This document shows positions 25,571 to 37,290 of a DNA stretch of 64,000 nucleotides, piece by piece (positions within the stretch are counted from its first letter, which is position 1; each line of letters begins with the position of its first letter). This DNA comes from Phallusia fumigata (lineage: Eukaryota > Chordata > Ascidiacea > Phlebobranchia > Ascidiidae). The translations under genes were made by a program, and so were the position numbers. Location: NCBI GenBank assembly GCA_008931825.1, contig QXVZ01032978.1, forward strand, positions 1 to 64,000, read 5' to 3'. Under the pieces are notes generated by a model, which was given only the letters and a program-made list of their open reading frames with translations, had not been told where the DNA came from and searched no databases.

Positions 25571-26391
25571 ATGAGATGACATTCATAAATCATAAATTCG
25601 TTTGAAAAAGTGGGATCTCATTTGCAGTGGAATAACCGGCCTTCGACGCGTCAGCGGACACTTAGCCAGGTTTTGAAGGGTCGAAAAAATTCAGGAAAGG
25701 AACCTTTGCGACAGAATGTATTACTGCATTCTTGTTGTTTTTAGAAATGCCATGTATGCCTCGATACATCAGTGTCGATAAAAGGCTGCCGTAAGTCTAA
25801 AAAGACTGAAAACCACTGCAACAATGACTTGTTTAAGGTTTGTGAATAGTTTTTAGTTAGCTTGAAAATTTGCTTAATTGCCACTGCAGGTATAAACGCT
25901 TGGGTTCCAACACACGTGTAACTGCTAACTGTTGGTGGTGCTAATAGGGCGTCGTCAGTTTAGGATAGTGCTACTGTGTCGTTGTGAAAAAATAAACTCA
26001 GTTTAACATTAAACTATAGAATTTTTTATTGTAAAAACATCTGAAACATGTGCAGCAACACGCGTTAACACAGCTTATGTACAGTTAAGAAGAAGGGCAT
26101 TATTATTTTAATATTATATTTTTTTCTTTTATATTTTGTATGTTTTTTATATTAGTTTTCCAACAAATATGTACATTTTTTATCATCAAATTAAGTTCTA
26201 GAACATTAGGAGTCAAGTGAAATAAGATACATTTACATGTTAAATTGGGTTTTCGGAAACAAAATTTACTCAGGAAAAGTTATAAGTTTATTGCGTTTGA
26301 TTTATTACTTTACAGGTAAAATTAAACTTTTTTACGACATTTATTTTAGATAAGGTGCATTTAGTTGCTATAGACAGTTTTCCTGTTTATG

Positions 26392-27378
26392 CTAGTTGTC
26401 ATTATTATCTGGTTTTTGTGCTTGTTTTGGTGGAAGAACCTTGATTTGCCTTCCCAAGCAAGCTGGATTGATGCTGACTCTTTGCTCTCCTTCGTTTTTC
26501 AATTCAACACACGACTGAAGTTTTTCAGCCATTCTTTCCAAAATCTTGTTAGCTTCCTAAAGTGGAAAATATTTTATGTATAACATACTATAAATATTTT
26601 GCTTTCATTGTAGTTGCTAGTTTACATCAATATGCCTACTTTTTTAGACTTTGAAGAGCGGCGGAGTGAACCCCGAAATTCCACTTCACAGTCATCGTGG
26701 CATAAATAGATAGTAATCGTTCCCAGGTCCAGCTACAACATTAAAAACGCTTGGATTTTTTTTTAATAATACCATGTTTATGTTTACAAAAAATTTCGCA
26801 TGATTATAATTTTCAGATTAAAAGTCCCAGAAAACCGCCATGTAGCGTCTTTCCGCGCTAATCAATTATGCACATCGTTTCTTGTCAGCTAAACAAAAAT
26901 GTTTTTACCGGTGGTGGTACTGCTGCCACCATGGAATGTGACATTGAACATTTTTTCTTCGAATTTTGTTCATCAACCAGTTGTGTGACTCGGACAGTTG
27001 AAAAGATAATAACCGCAAGGGTTAAAAATGCCATCAGCGTGAAGCAAAGTCCTCCACACGATTTCTTCTTTTTAGGTGATGCCTTCAGAGAAGGTTCTTT
27101 CTGCATGTTTTATAACACAATGATTAAGTTATCGATTGAGCTATCAGTAATAAAAATATTAAAATGTGACCTTTAATTTTTTATGTTAAATTGAGCATAA
27201 TTCCAATTATTTTTAACTGGGCGTGCAAATGAGCAAATGTATGAAAATTCCCAAAATGCTTGTCGACTTTTCTAAATGTAAAACATACCTCAGTTAAATC
27301 TATCTCGGTCACCACAATTGACTGGACGTCTTTCTGCTTTTCCACATCATTTTTGACCATCAAAGCTTCCACAACCAT
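26392..27378 (-). CDS. Tandem type II membrane protein family, member A
   Basis: I do not recognise this family; it is defined by its four neighbours. Exons: 27378-27289, 27100-26909, 26556-26392, all phase 0, giving 148 aa. Exon 1 opens MVVEALMVKNDVEKQ, matching members B, D and E (MVVE/D...DLE or DVEKQ). Exon 2 has a lysine-rich cytosolic stretch (SPKKKKSC) and one membrane segment (LCFTLMAFLTLAVIIF), which predicts N-in/C-out topology. Exon 3 carries the family's C-terminal domain with two cysteines 17 residues apart (QSCVELKN and SINPACLG). A possible extra phase-0 exon of 31 codons at 26732-26640, with acceptor TTGTAG and donor GTAGGC, would insert a segment with two cysteines and RRSSKSKK. 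Its use is uncertain. Confidence 0.7.
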
Positions 27379-28610
27379 TTTGTTTACGAGTCAGTAAAGT
27401 TTTACAAAACTTAGTGTGTCTCTGAAAAACACGCCTTAATATTTGCTGTCCTTTAGTGGTCGAATTGGTGGCGTAATTTCTTTTTACATGTCTATGAAGT
27501 GCCATGACTTTTTGAGAACATCAGATAACAAAACTTTTTTATTGTGCGCATGTAAAAATCAACTGGCTATACTTACTTAGCGTTGCCAATTTAGCGTTTA
27601 CAATCCTGTGTAAAAGCCCGTACAACACCGCGATATACACGCATATAGCGGGTTAAACAAACAAGCTTATTATTAGATTCATTTTCAATATTATAGACAT
27701 GCAACGTGCGTCAAACCTGCAAATAATTAAAATTCAACACCGCTTTTGCTCATAGATTACGTTCAAAAACAGGCAGTAACCAAACGCATTATCCAACCAC
27801 CTATCGCTAGACGTGCAATGACTGTCTGCATTGAAACAAATTACCACACCGTCTTGTACAAGATGGATTTCCAACGCAACCATTGGTGACGGTTTCGCAC
27901 TTCCCATTATTTTCGCGTTTTGCTCCACGCATGCTCATCTTGTACCACCACTGTACACCATTTGGCAGGTCCGTTTTGAGAAAATAATAGGCTTTTGCAG
28001 TACACCGCCACAGGGACTGGCTTTTCGTGCAAAAATTCTGGAGTAAATTATTGTCTGTGCGTCACTGATGGCGCAACCAAAAATTAGGAACATTCTATCA
28101 CCAGCTTTATTACCAGTAATGCGTCTTTATTGCAGTGGAATGACAACAATGTATTTTACTTTTTTAATCGTTCGCTCTTTTAGATTTATAAAATTTTGGA
28201 CAAAAAATTTCCACTGGTAGAGATGGTCGTGGTGTTGTGTCACAAGTTAATCTTGCTCACATAGTCCCAGTGATTACTTCTCCAGTCTAAGGGCGTCAAA
28301 TTGTAAAAATTCTACGGATATAGGATGACCATTTGTCACACTGCTTTGCTTTGAATGTTCGCGCAGTTAATAATTACCGGTCGCCAGTTATAATGCAGTA
28401 AATAACTGCAATAAAATGTTACGACCTACTGTTCTGTATGAGAGATTTTCAAATCAACCTCCGAACGTCACTTCCCATCAATTTCGCGTTTTTCTACACG
28501 CGTAAGTCATTTGCTCCTCTGGCCCATCGTAGCACTTCCATCGAGATGACAGGCGACGAATAAAGAACAACGGTGAAATTTCTGCTTAAATAGTTGTCAG
28601 TGCGTTTCTG

Positions 28611-28620
28611 ATTGCGCAAT
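28611..28620. promoter_or_regulatory. Perfect C/EBP-type palindrome
   Basis: ATTGCGCAAT is the self-complementary optimum site of C/EBP bZIP factors. A second perfect copy is at 29153-29162 and a variant, ATTACGCAAT, is at 40794-40803. The first two are 1.2-1.8 kb upstream of member A and the third is in intron 1 of member E. Binding is inferred from the motif only. Confidence 0.35.
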
Positions 28621-28986
28621 AAAGAATAACGAAAACTCCATCCACAGCTGGCATGGTGACGTAATAAAGCTTCTCATTATACTGGTTAAATGTTGCAAAC
28701 GGTGGCTGAAATCCAGTAAAAATATGTGGTGAGACTTGTAAGTAATTTTTGTACAAACGAAGTCACATTTATGGGCGGAATGTTATGACGTCACAATATT
28801 TTTTACGATTGTTTTACAAATTATGGGTTGCCTTCTGACTAAAACAGACTTAAAACGCCGTTGATCCTTTATAACTGTCGCACAAGTATTTTACCAAAGT
28901 GCTTAAATTGTTTTATTGCTACAACGTTTTATTGTTACCCTTACAATTAAATCAAAAATATTGGGGGGGAGGACAAATGAAAGAGA

Positions 28987-29059
28987 AAAACCTTGATGGT
29001 TTTTGCAATGTCATTTTGCAATGTCTCTGGAAAACCTTGATGGTTTTTGCAATGTCATT
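28987..29059. repeat. Two-copy tandem duplication
   Basis: A run of about 29 bp ending in tggtttttgcaatgtcatt occurs twice, about 44 bp apart (near 28987 and 29031). No function is evident. Confidence 0.7.
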
Positions 29060-29404
29060 CGGTTAAATGTTGGTATTTTTAAATAGTGTCTTGCCGAAGC
29101 AAAGCTGCTGTGTCTTGACATTTCCGCGTAAGTTGTTCCATTGCAGTCCCTGATTGCGCAATTGCAATTAATGCACATTCATACCTGTTCCATGAAACTC
29201 TGCTATAACGTCGCAATTAACGCTACACAGTGGAAGCAGGATTCCAGGATGGCCGAAAGTATCATATAGCCACGCTTTTAATGTATTACCGCCGAAAGGG
29301 TTAACTCTCCTTGAGAACAAAATCTATTTTTCCATAACTTAGTTTTGATTTAGAATACTGTACTTGTTCTAAGGTTGTTCAAAGTAGAATATCAAATCCT
29401 AAGG

Positions 29405-29648
29405 CAGTGGTTCCCAACCTTTTCTGACTGGTGATCCCCCTATAATGATTTAAAATATCTTGCGACCCGACCAGCCATTTTTTTCCTAACAACAAGATCA
29501 ATCAAATTGCTTTTTACAGTATGTCATTTTTTTGCATTCACTTGGGATCCATGAAACTGGTTGGCAACTTTCATGGCCTAAAAGTATTTCATTGTTGATG
29601 ACCCCCAGAAAACCTCCCCGCGACCCATTTTGGGGTTGGCAACCTCTG
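29405..29648. mobile_element. hAT-type MITE, 244 bp
   Basis: It starts CAGTGGTTCCCAACC and ends GGTTGGCAACCTCTG. Perfect 8-bp flanks tcctaagg lie at 29397-29404 and 29649-29656. This is a non-autonomous hAT element. Confidence 0.9.
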
Positions 29649-30386
29649 TCCTAAGGATTCGAATCCAAATTTTCTAGAGATGTTCAATAATTTCAAATGT
29701 CGCTGTGCTGCCCAGTCAGCAGTAATTTTAGTCGTATCTTGCTAGGTCGTTTACTGCAAAAAATTGTTTTAAAATTGAAGGCCACCCACCAAATGAAATT
29801 CGTTTGTGACTGTGGAAAAAGTAATCTAGAATGATGTACAATTGTACTTGTGGTTTTGTGTTCCGATTTATGTTGGAAAGATTTTCGCTGATGTGCTTGA
29901 AACGATGCAACTCATTTAAACATTCCTATGGTTACGTTTACCTTTGATTCCTTGCCTGGCTGCGCTCCCGTCGTTACTTGAGCTATAGTTAGTTAAAAAA
30001 CGGAAGATGGCCTTCAACTAACATGAGCTTAAATAAAAGTCAACAACTCGAAAATTCAGAATTTATTGTTAACTTGTGTGGATAAAATTCTAGTCAAAAA
30101 ATTGTACTATTTACAACTACTGTTAAACAAAAGAATATGTACAGTTTAAAAATTAAACATTATGGTTTGATCTTTTATTCCTTTTTTACATTTGTAACAT
30201 CAATATACGTCAATTTTTGTGTCAACAAGTAATATCTCAACAGGGCATTATTTTTTTATTTCAGAAGAGTTTATTTTAAAGTCAGACTCAACTTTTAACA
30301 AAAATATTAATTTTATTTATGTCGCGTTTAGCTGCGATGACCATTGTTTATGTGCGATGACCGTTATAATTGTAGTTATTTTTCTT

Positions 30387-31221
30387 TTATGGGTGTTTTT
30401 TAAAGAGAAGCTTAAACTTATTTCCAAGACAAGGTGTGCTGATATTGACTCTTTGCCTTGTTTTGTTTTCCATCTGAACACATGGCCTCATTACTTCAGC
30501 TACCATCTTCCAAACATCGTTTACATCCTTAAAAAATGTAGGGTCCGGGTTACATTAAACCGAAAATTTGTGAAGTATATTGTATCGCACTCTTGCGTGC
30601 TATTTTAAATTTTTTCGGAACAAAAACTTGCAAAAAGTTGTGTTTTCTACTATACAGGCATTACAGATGTATTGAAGGTATATAATCATGTTTTACTACA
30701 TCTTTTATTTCAGAAATAAAGAATTAGGTAAGCCGAACTTTAATATATCTCCTAGCAACCGCCGATTAAATAGGTTTCAAGTTCATTGAAACAATGCAAA
30801 TATCAAACTTTTACACAGCACAAAAGACGGAAACACGCAATATATTTTCATTTTCACCTGCGGTTGTATTTTTGCAATTGGTTGTGGCCTTACAACCTTT
30901 CCGTTCATCTCTCCCCCATTTCCATGTTGGGTTATTACTGTAGCTATCACAAAGATAATGACTCCAAGAATAAACAATACAAGCAGTGAGAAGCAGATGC
31001 GACCACACAAACTCGACGTTTTGCGAGGAGGTGGCTCCAATAAAAGTTCTACCTGTATGTAAGAGGATACGCTTTTGGGGTCATCAAAAATCGTATAGGT
31101 TGCGGGAAAATTTTTCAAACAAATAACATACATCGGTTGAATTAACTTTCATTATCTCATTCGGCTCCTTGTCGCTTTGCTTTTCCAAATCTTTTGTTAA
31201 AATAAAATTTTCTACAACCAT
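30387..31221 (-). CDS. Tandem type II membrane protein family, member B
   Basis: Exons: 31221-31132, 31052-30858, 30527-30387, all phase 0, giving 141 aa. Exon 1 (MVVENFILTKDLEKQ) has the same 30-codon length as member A. Exon 2 has a basic stretch (EPPPRKTS), one membrane segment (FSLLVLFILGVIIFVIA) and a polar stalk. The last exon holds the family domain: W-x-x-MVAEV, then RPCVQ and STPCLG with cysteines 17 apart exactly as in A, and N-x-S/T sequons (NKT, NIS) consistent with a luminal or extracellular C-terminus. It has no acidic middle exon. It ends in a basic tail (KFKLLFKKHP). Function is unknown; neighbours are homologues on the same strand. Confidence 0.72.
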
Positions 31222-31777
31222 TTTCGTTTACCAGACAGTGATGCAACAAAACTTGTGTTTTTCTGCACAATAAAACAATGTTTTTTAATTTGTTTAACGC
31301 CCTGACAATGTAAATTAGTTTATATATCAGGCTCGAAGAACAAGTTCATATTTATTTTGGCACTGAATTTTGCATCTTCTTTTGATAAATGCGCAATGTC
31401 AATGCCGTTATTAGAATATCAGGTCCGAAGGAAATACAAGAACAATCTACGCGTTCTTAGTGACTTGCCGAATTAGTGCTTGTTATTATACCTGCATACG
31501 TCAAGGCAATAATTGTTTCAAACTTTGCAATTTGTATCCTGCTTTTAACATACAAACCATTTAAGTTAAGTTTTCAGTTACAATGCTGCTTTTTATCAAA
31601 TCTGTTATTTAACACCAGTCCTATCCTCACTTTTCAAAACCCGCATAAACTTTTTCTAACTGTTTTGCCCTTCCAAAACCGCCTTAAACCTCCAAACCCG
31701 CGCGTTTAACATAGGTTTTCTAAGCACACCGCTCCTAACCACAAATTCACAAAAAAATCTCACCAGATATTTTAGCT

Positions 31778-32256
31778 TATAAATGCATTGAGCTTATCAG
31801 CCTTTTTCACTATTTGTCCCCTCGCGAGGCTCATTTGTCCCCTTGTTCCAACACTGTACATCGTTGTAACGGCATATTTGGACACTAATTTTTGTGGTGG
31901 CCTTGTCAGTGCACTTCGTTATTAGCACTGACACTATGTGTTCTCGGGTACATTCTAGTTTGCGCACACTTAATTAGAAACATTTTATAACTTGTTGCAT
32001 GAACTTTTGTTGTAAAACCACCATGACATTTCATTAGCCTCTAATCTAGACTGTGTATCAAGGTAAATGCACACATAGGCTATCCCAACTAAATATGGAA
32101 CATCGAACAACAAGAGGATACAAGGTTGTCGGCCGGTCAATTCAGTGCAAAACAATCTGTTCAGTCATTAAAATAATAACACTGTTACTCATTTATTTAC
32201 AAATGTACATTTGACCAAAAAGGCCCGATTTGCAAGTGCATCACTTTTTAAACACT
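31778..32256. repeat. 3'-flank repeat of the H3-bearing gene, copy 1
   Basis: This non-coding flank of member C recurs at 34482-34889 (starting inside this repeat and running into the last codons of the H3 exon) and at 37291-37756 (next to the decayed H3 copy). Shared runs include tttttgtggtggccttgtca. It shows that the flank was duplicated together with the gene. Confidence 0.8.
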
Positions 32257-33114
32257 TTAGTATTTTGTCGCTTGTTGAAACAAATCAACCAAATGATTCT
32301 CTCCTGCGGCTTGCAAAGCAGCAACCGCTGATGAATTCCCATCAAGTTCTGTAGGAAATTTCTTTATGATTTCCCTCACTAAATTTTGAAATGGCAACTT
32401 GGAAATAAGTAAATCTGTAGATTTCGATACTGATCTATGGCTTGCACCTAGTTGCATGTTATTTTGTGGGTTGGCTAAAAGTCTTTGTGAACGAGTAGTT
32501 TGCTGAAGACGGAACCAAAGCAGTCGGACGCATAGTTCGTTTCTCGGCATTACATTGTGTTCGACGTCTGATCCGCCTGGGTTCTGAGTTCCATTTGTAA
32601 ACAAACTACCAGTAGCGTTGTCTTGAATACAGAAGGTGAGAACTGAATCTACAAATTCCGGAGATAGCTGAACACAAACAAATTAAATTTCCCCTGTTTA
32701 GAGAAATATTATGTAATATATATGTACATACAGAATTGTATTATCACACAAATTAATAAACGAAGTCGTACTATTTAGTTTCTGTGTAACACATTATTTT
32801 ATTATTGCACCTGCCGATCTATTTCTTCAAGTTTATTTTCCACTGCTCGCCATTCGACTTTGCAAAACACAAAAAATACTGTGGCGAAAACGCAGTAAAT
32901 CAACAGAAGAATTATGGTCATGAAGGAGATTCTATCGAAAATTTTGTTTCTCTTGGCTGTTGTGTTGCTGCTCTGCATATCACGAAATACAGATGAAAAC
33001 GTCAGTATGAATTGAGACACTGTAAATAACCACAATTTGTACCGTTTGAAAACCTGGAGATTCTGTATCACCTGGAAGTCGTTTCTGAGATGCTGTACCA
33101 GTCATTACACCCAT
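32257..33114 (-). CDS. Member C: type II membrane protein with a C-terminal histone H3 fold fragment
   Basis: Exons: 33114-33043, 32972-32811, 32667-32257, all phase 0, giving 214 aa. Exon 1 starts [12 protein letters not shown]. Exon 2 has a basic AKRNK before one membrane segment ([20 protein letters not shown]), then an acidic helix, so N-in/C-out is expected. The last exon opens with the family domain ([11 protein letters not shown], then NELCVRLLW, cysteines 33 apart) and sequons NAT and NGT. It ends in 55 residues that align without gaps to H3 from KSTELLI to the start of loop 2: [25 protein letters not shown], then HLVDLF and a stop. I count 32 of 55 identities to human H3.1. The fragment covers helices 1-2 and lacks helix 3 and the H3 C-terminus. 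Loop 1 has canonical H3 length, not CENP-A length. Function is unknown. Confidence 0.75.
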
Positions 33115-35425
33115 GTTGAGGTTCTGCTAATGGTTCCGCTACAATCTTAAACAATCCTAAATTATGTCTTCACTAAACAGAAGGGGTCAAAACAGGTATA
33201 GTATTTACTATTTTGGAGAACTAAATGGCGCAAAATTTTGTTCTTGTTCTTTAGCATACCCTTGCGCTCTTGTAATTCTTTGCCTTCCTGACCAATGCCA
33301 AAACACTTCTTTGCGATTATAAATACGGTTTCGTAAATCTCCTTGTTAAATAAAGTTCATATTGGTTTAAAACGCGATAACAACAGACTAATATGTTTGT
33401 CCTACACTCCTACGACAATGTACGTGTCCTGAGTCTCAAGTTGTGTTTCCATTGTTTTCAAGTATATTGTCGTTTCACGATGTCACAGCACTCGTATTGT
33501 TGGGCGCTTTGTTTTATGAACGTAAAAAAAACAAAAGATCAATCAAGGTTGCGCATCCGCAGTAATCAAATACAAAGTATCAGGTACCAGAGCCACTTCG
33601 GTATTTTGATTTGCAACGAAAATTGTTTTGCTAGTTTCTTGCAACTGCCTTGGTTTGGTGGGCGTATTTACGTTGAAACTACCCAATAAAAGAGTACTAA
33701 TTATTTGCAAGCAACTTTTAGGTTTTTATTGTGAGGCGCAGCACCTACAGAACGTTTGTGATCCATAGAAAATTCTGGTAGTTTTGCTTTTTATGTACAT
33801 TTACCACTAGGCCTTATTCAACAGGATAGATTCGTTCCAAAAGGGTTGGTACGCCCCTGGGGAATACTTTAGGGTGGCATTAGATATTAATATTGATATT
33901 TTAATAAAAACGAACGATTTACAGTTTATCTCGTAATTTTGCACACCTAGAATTCGACACTTATGCGCCAGATAGTGGAACTATTACATGGAACATTGAA
34001 ATTTCTTTTCTGGATTAGCACTGGCGTTGTTTCTGTAACTTTCGTGTGAACTATTGCGTGCGCGTCATTTATGGCGCAAAATAGTTCGCGAATATTCCAT
34101 CACCTCATAAACAGGAATGCGGTCTTTTTCAAAGCACTAAACACGCAAAATTAGATTTAATTTTCATTTGTAAACTTCTGACCTAAACAAGCAGAGTAGA
34201 TAATACTCAAAGAAATTCGAACCATGCTTGTTTATTTACAATCATACACAAAAATGAATGCTTTCGAAAAGATATGTCGTATCGATTGCTAGTAAGGCCA
34301 TATCAATAAAATATCTAGACACCAAAGCTTTATTATTTCGCTTCTGTGCAATTTTAAGGTTTTAAATGGGCAGTGGTTCGTTTTTTTTAGATCAATGCAA
34401 TGATAATATACAGAAAAGATGAAACTAAAATGTGGTTGAAACGGGGTAAAGGTTATCAGGTAATTTTTTAATTTGGAGTGTAATTTTTGTGGTGGCCTTG
34501 TCAGTGCACTTCGTTATTAGCACTGACATTATGTGTTCTCGGGTACATTCTAGTTTGCGCACACTTAATTAGAAACATTTTATAACTTGTTGCATAAACT
34601 TTTGTTGTAAAACCACCATGACATTTCATTAGCCTCTAATCTAGACTGTGTATCAAGGTAAATGCACACATAGGCTATCCCAACTAAATATGGAACATCG
34701 AACAACAAGAGGATACAAGGTTGTCGGCCGGTCAATGCAGTGCAAAACAATCTGTTCAGTCATTAAAATAATAACACTGTTACTCATTTATTTACAAATG
34801 TACATTTGACCAAAAAGGCCCGATTTGCAAGTGCATCACTTTTTAAACACTTTAGTTTTTTGTCGCTTGTTGAAACAAATCAACCAAAATGAATGCTTTC
34901 GAAAAGATATGTCGTATCGATTGCTAGTAGGGCCATATCAATAAAATACCTAGACACCAAACCTTTATTATTTCGCTTCTGCGCAATTTGATTAAATGGG
35001 CAGTGGTTCGTTTTTTTAAAATCAATGCAATGATATACAGAAAAGATGAAACTAAAATGTGGTTGAAACGGGGTAAAGGTTATCAAATAGAGTTCAAGTA
35101 ACCTTTCGGAATTACTCGTGTCTTCTTACATTACAGGACAGTATAGTCAAAAAGCCAATTTTGTTTTCGCCCGAATGAAGGCTCACTACTATCTAGCGCT
35201 TTTGCACATTTATACTTTTGTTTGTCGAAAGTTTAGGAATCATACACCTAAAAGGGCTTTAACAAAAAGTAACCATTGTGCTGGTATTTAAACGTTTTAT
35301 CATGACTTGTTTTACCCACGCTAATGAAAAAATAGAAAGGAAAGAACAAAAGAACGTAAGTTTCCACATAATCATATATCTTTGTACAGAGAAATCCTTC
35401 TTTCAACTCACAGGGTAATTAGAAG
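33115..35425. other. Intergenic between members C and D, locally duplicated
   Basis: No gene was recognised. It contains a tandem pair, about 34251-34460 and 34888-35085, with the flank fragment of member C (34482-34889) between them. A third relative of the tandem pair lies at about 38535-38790 upstream of the decayed H3 copy. Confidence 0.6.
34482..34889. repeat. Second copy of member C 3' flank and gene end
   Basis: It matches 31887-32296 closely. On the minus strand it retains about the last dozen codons of the H3 fragment and its stop, then breaks off abruptly into the unit that begins near 34888. It is a partial duplication, not a gene. Confidence 0.8.
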
Positions 35426-36673
35426 TTAGAACCTGCCTGGGTGGCGGTTACAGAAGCTACCAACTTCTCGTTTGATTTTAAATGATGATCTCCTTAGACA
35501 CTGGGCGTCGACAGAGAACATCTTTTTGTCCTTTTCTTCATCTCGAACAAAGTCATCCACCTCATTGTTGTCACGAACGCAGCTGGCGACGATGGCAGCG
35601 AATTTTTTCCATTCATCCTGTAACAGTTTAAAGGGTTAGTCTAGAAATACCAGGTTTTGGTCGGCGCGAATCCTTGGTCTGGCCTCCAATGTTCATCCTA
35701 ATACCAAATCATTTATACAAGGACATACCTTACAACGCTGTAACAACATTAACATACACATTTCGGTCATGGTTTGCTCTCAGTTTTATAAACGAGAATT
35801 TAAAGCGGCATTTCCTCAATCGAACTTATTAAAGATACACAGTGTTTAAATAATGCCACATAAACGACATTTAGGTGGTGCCAAAGAGCGGGCGTTATCA
35901 AGTCGTAAGATATTGATTGGCTAAACCACGAACGTTTTTAAGCGGCATGTTTTTGAAATTGGGTGGGTCTGTTGGCATGATATCCATGTCATCCATGTAA
36001 TTCGTGTAATCCATATAGTCCAAGTAATCTGTATCATCGATGTCATCCATGTTTTCCATGTCATGCATATCGCCATCCACTGGGCCTCGTCGTTTCTGCA
36101 AACAAAACTGGTCAAACAGAATAGATTTATGAGTTATAGTAAACGGGTAAACTCACTGGCGGAATGAACAAAATCGAGTTTGTAACAACGCCGACAGTAA
36201 AATCTTGCAGTCGAGTATTGCAACTTTAAGTAATTTTACAAACAAACCAATAACACTTACTGGTTTGTTCCATAAACATTGCCTGGCCAGCTTGTGCTTG
36301 TAGCGATGTGACATCACACCAAAGTAAACAGAGACCGCAATAAGCCCCAATATAAGAAGCAATGTAACGCATGCACACCAAACCGTGATTGTACTTTTGC
36401 GGCATCTTGCACCATTTTCCTGTGGAACAGTCAGCAAATCGTTTTAGAATATTTAGTCGGTTGGTTTTCGGTGGAAATGTGTTATTATCACTTTTTAATT
36501 TTTTTTCTGTCACAAAACATGTTTCCTTCAGCGAGTGTCTACCGCAAACCCTTGATTGGTAGGTAAAAGTTTTCAAACAAAAAACGTACCTTGGTTAAAT
36601 TAACTCCAGGTATGCCATTCATTGTCGCTTTGCTTTCCAAGTCTTTTTCATAAATAAAATTGTCTACTACCAT
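35426..36673 (-). CDS. Tandem type II membrane protein family, member D
   Basis: Exons: 36673-36590, 36419-36261, 36095 to about 35934, 35617-35426, all phase 0, giving 198 aa. Exon 1 starts MVVDNFIYEKDLE. Exon 2 has CRKS, then one membrane segment (LLLILGLIAVSVYFGVM), then a basic stalk (SHRYKHKLARQC). Exon 3 is an extremely acidic, Tyr/Met-rich repeat (DYMDYTNYMDDMD) ending MPTDPPNFKNM. Its donor is uncertain: the GTAAGT used in member E after the same Met is absent here, and AAC|GTTCGT is the phase-0 alternative. Exon 4 has the family domain (FAAIVASCVRDNNE and SVDAQCL, cysteines 27 apart) and a basic C-terminus (FKIKREV, RHPGRF). It is closest to member E. Confidence 0.75.
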
Positions 36674-37186
36674 TTTAGCTTACGAGGTATTAATGCTCTA
36701 CAAAACTGAGTGTGTCTCTGCACAACAACACATTACTTTTTTACATATTGTTTAATAAGAAATATTTATTTGAGAACTAATTTCTGCATTCCGTTTCGAA
36801 AAATGCGAAATGTCAATGCCGTTAACACAACACCTGGTACGACTAAAAAACATGACGATATTCGCAACGCCAGCCTATCCGTTCTCAATGTATTGCCGAA
36901 TTAGAGTTTGTTAATAAACCTGTGTACGTTTGGGTAATAAATATCTTAAACATTGCAATAAGTAGAAGTAGGAATCTATATTGCTTTTAACATACAAACG
37001 GTTGGCTGTTATATTACAATGTAGCTTTTACCAATTCCTAAACTGTTTTAAATTAGACCGAACTTCTCTATACTCCATGAAACCCGCATTAGGCTTTTTT
37101 AAACGTGCAACCATCCAAATTCCGCTTTATACTTACAAAACCGTGTAGTTATCACAAATAAATTTTTTCCACCTACCACCCAAAAT

Positions 37187-37223
37187 CACACACACACACA
37201 CGCACACACACACACACACACAC
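37187..37223. repeat. (CA)n microsatellite
   Basis: About 18 CA dinucleotides with one interruption (cg). It lies upstream of member D, in the minus-strand sense. Confidence 0.95.
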
Positions 37224-37290
37224 TGACTGCTTTAAAAATATGACCAGCTGCTGTTCATTTCAAGAGAATTTATACCCAACGATTAGCATC

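Larger units (their letters stand above)
28035..29200. repeat. Short repeat dispersed through the A-E cluster
   Basis: A motif of roughly 70-90 bp recurs at about 28035-28110, 28585-28655, 29125-29200, 34040-34110, 38160-38232 and 40755-40830. It is built around a TGCGTCA-TGATTGCGCAA-like core, often followed by an ATTCCATCAC-like run. Copies differ by substitutions and small indels. It is confined to this gene cluster within the window and probably spread with the gene duplications. Confidence 0.55.
27379..30386. other. Intergenic between members A and B
   Basis: No gene was recognised. The interval holds three copies of the short repeat with C/EBP-like palindromes, a small tandem duplication near 29 kb and a hAT-type MITE. 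All three are listed separately. The proximal 5' flank of member A resembles that of B and D (runs such as ctacaaaact and tgtgtctctg). Confidence 0.5.

Noticed and set aside
32257-32424. H3-like segment as an independent histone or CENP-A gene
   Set aside because: It lacks the N-terminal tail, helix 3 and its own start. Loop 1 matches canonical H3 rather than CENP-A, and the frame is continuous with the family domain.
37187-37223. Regular spaced repeats considered as a CRISPR-like array
   Set aside because: It is a simple CA microsatellite; no direct repeat and spacer structure exists in the window.
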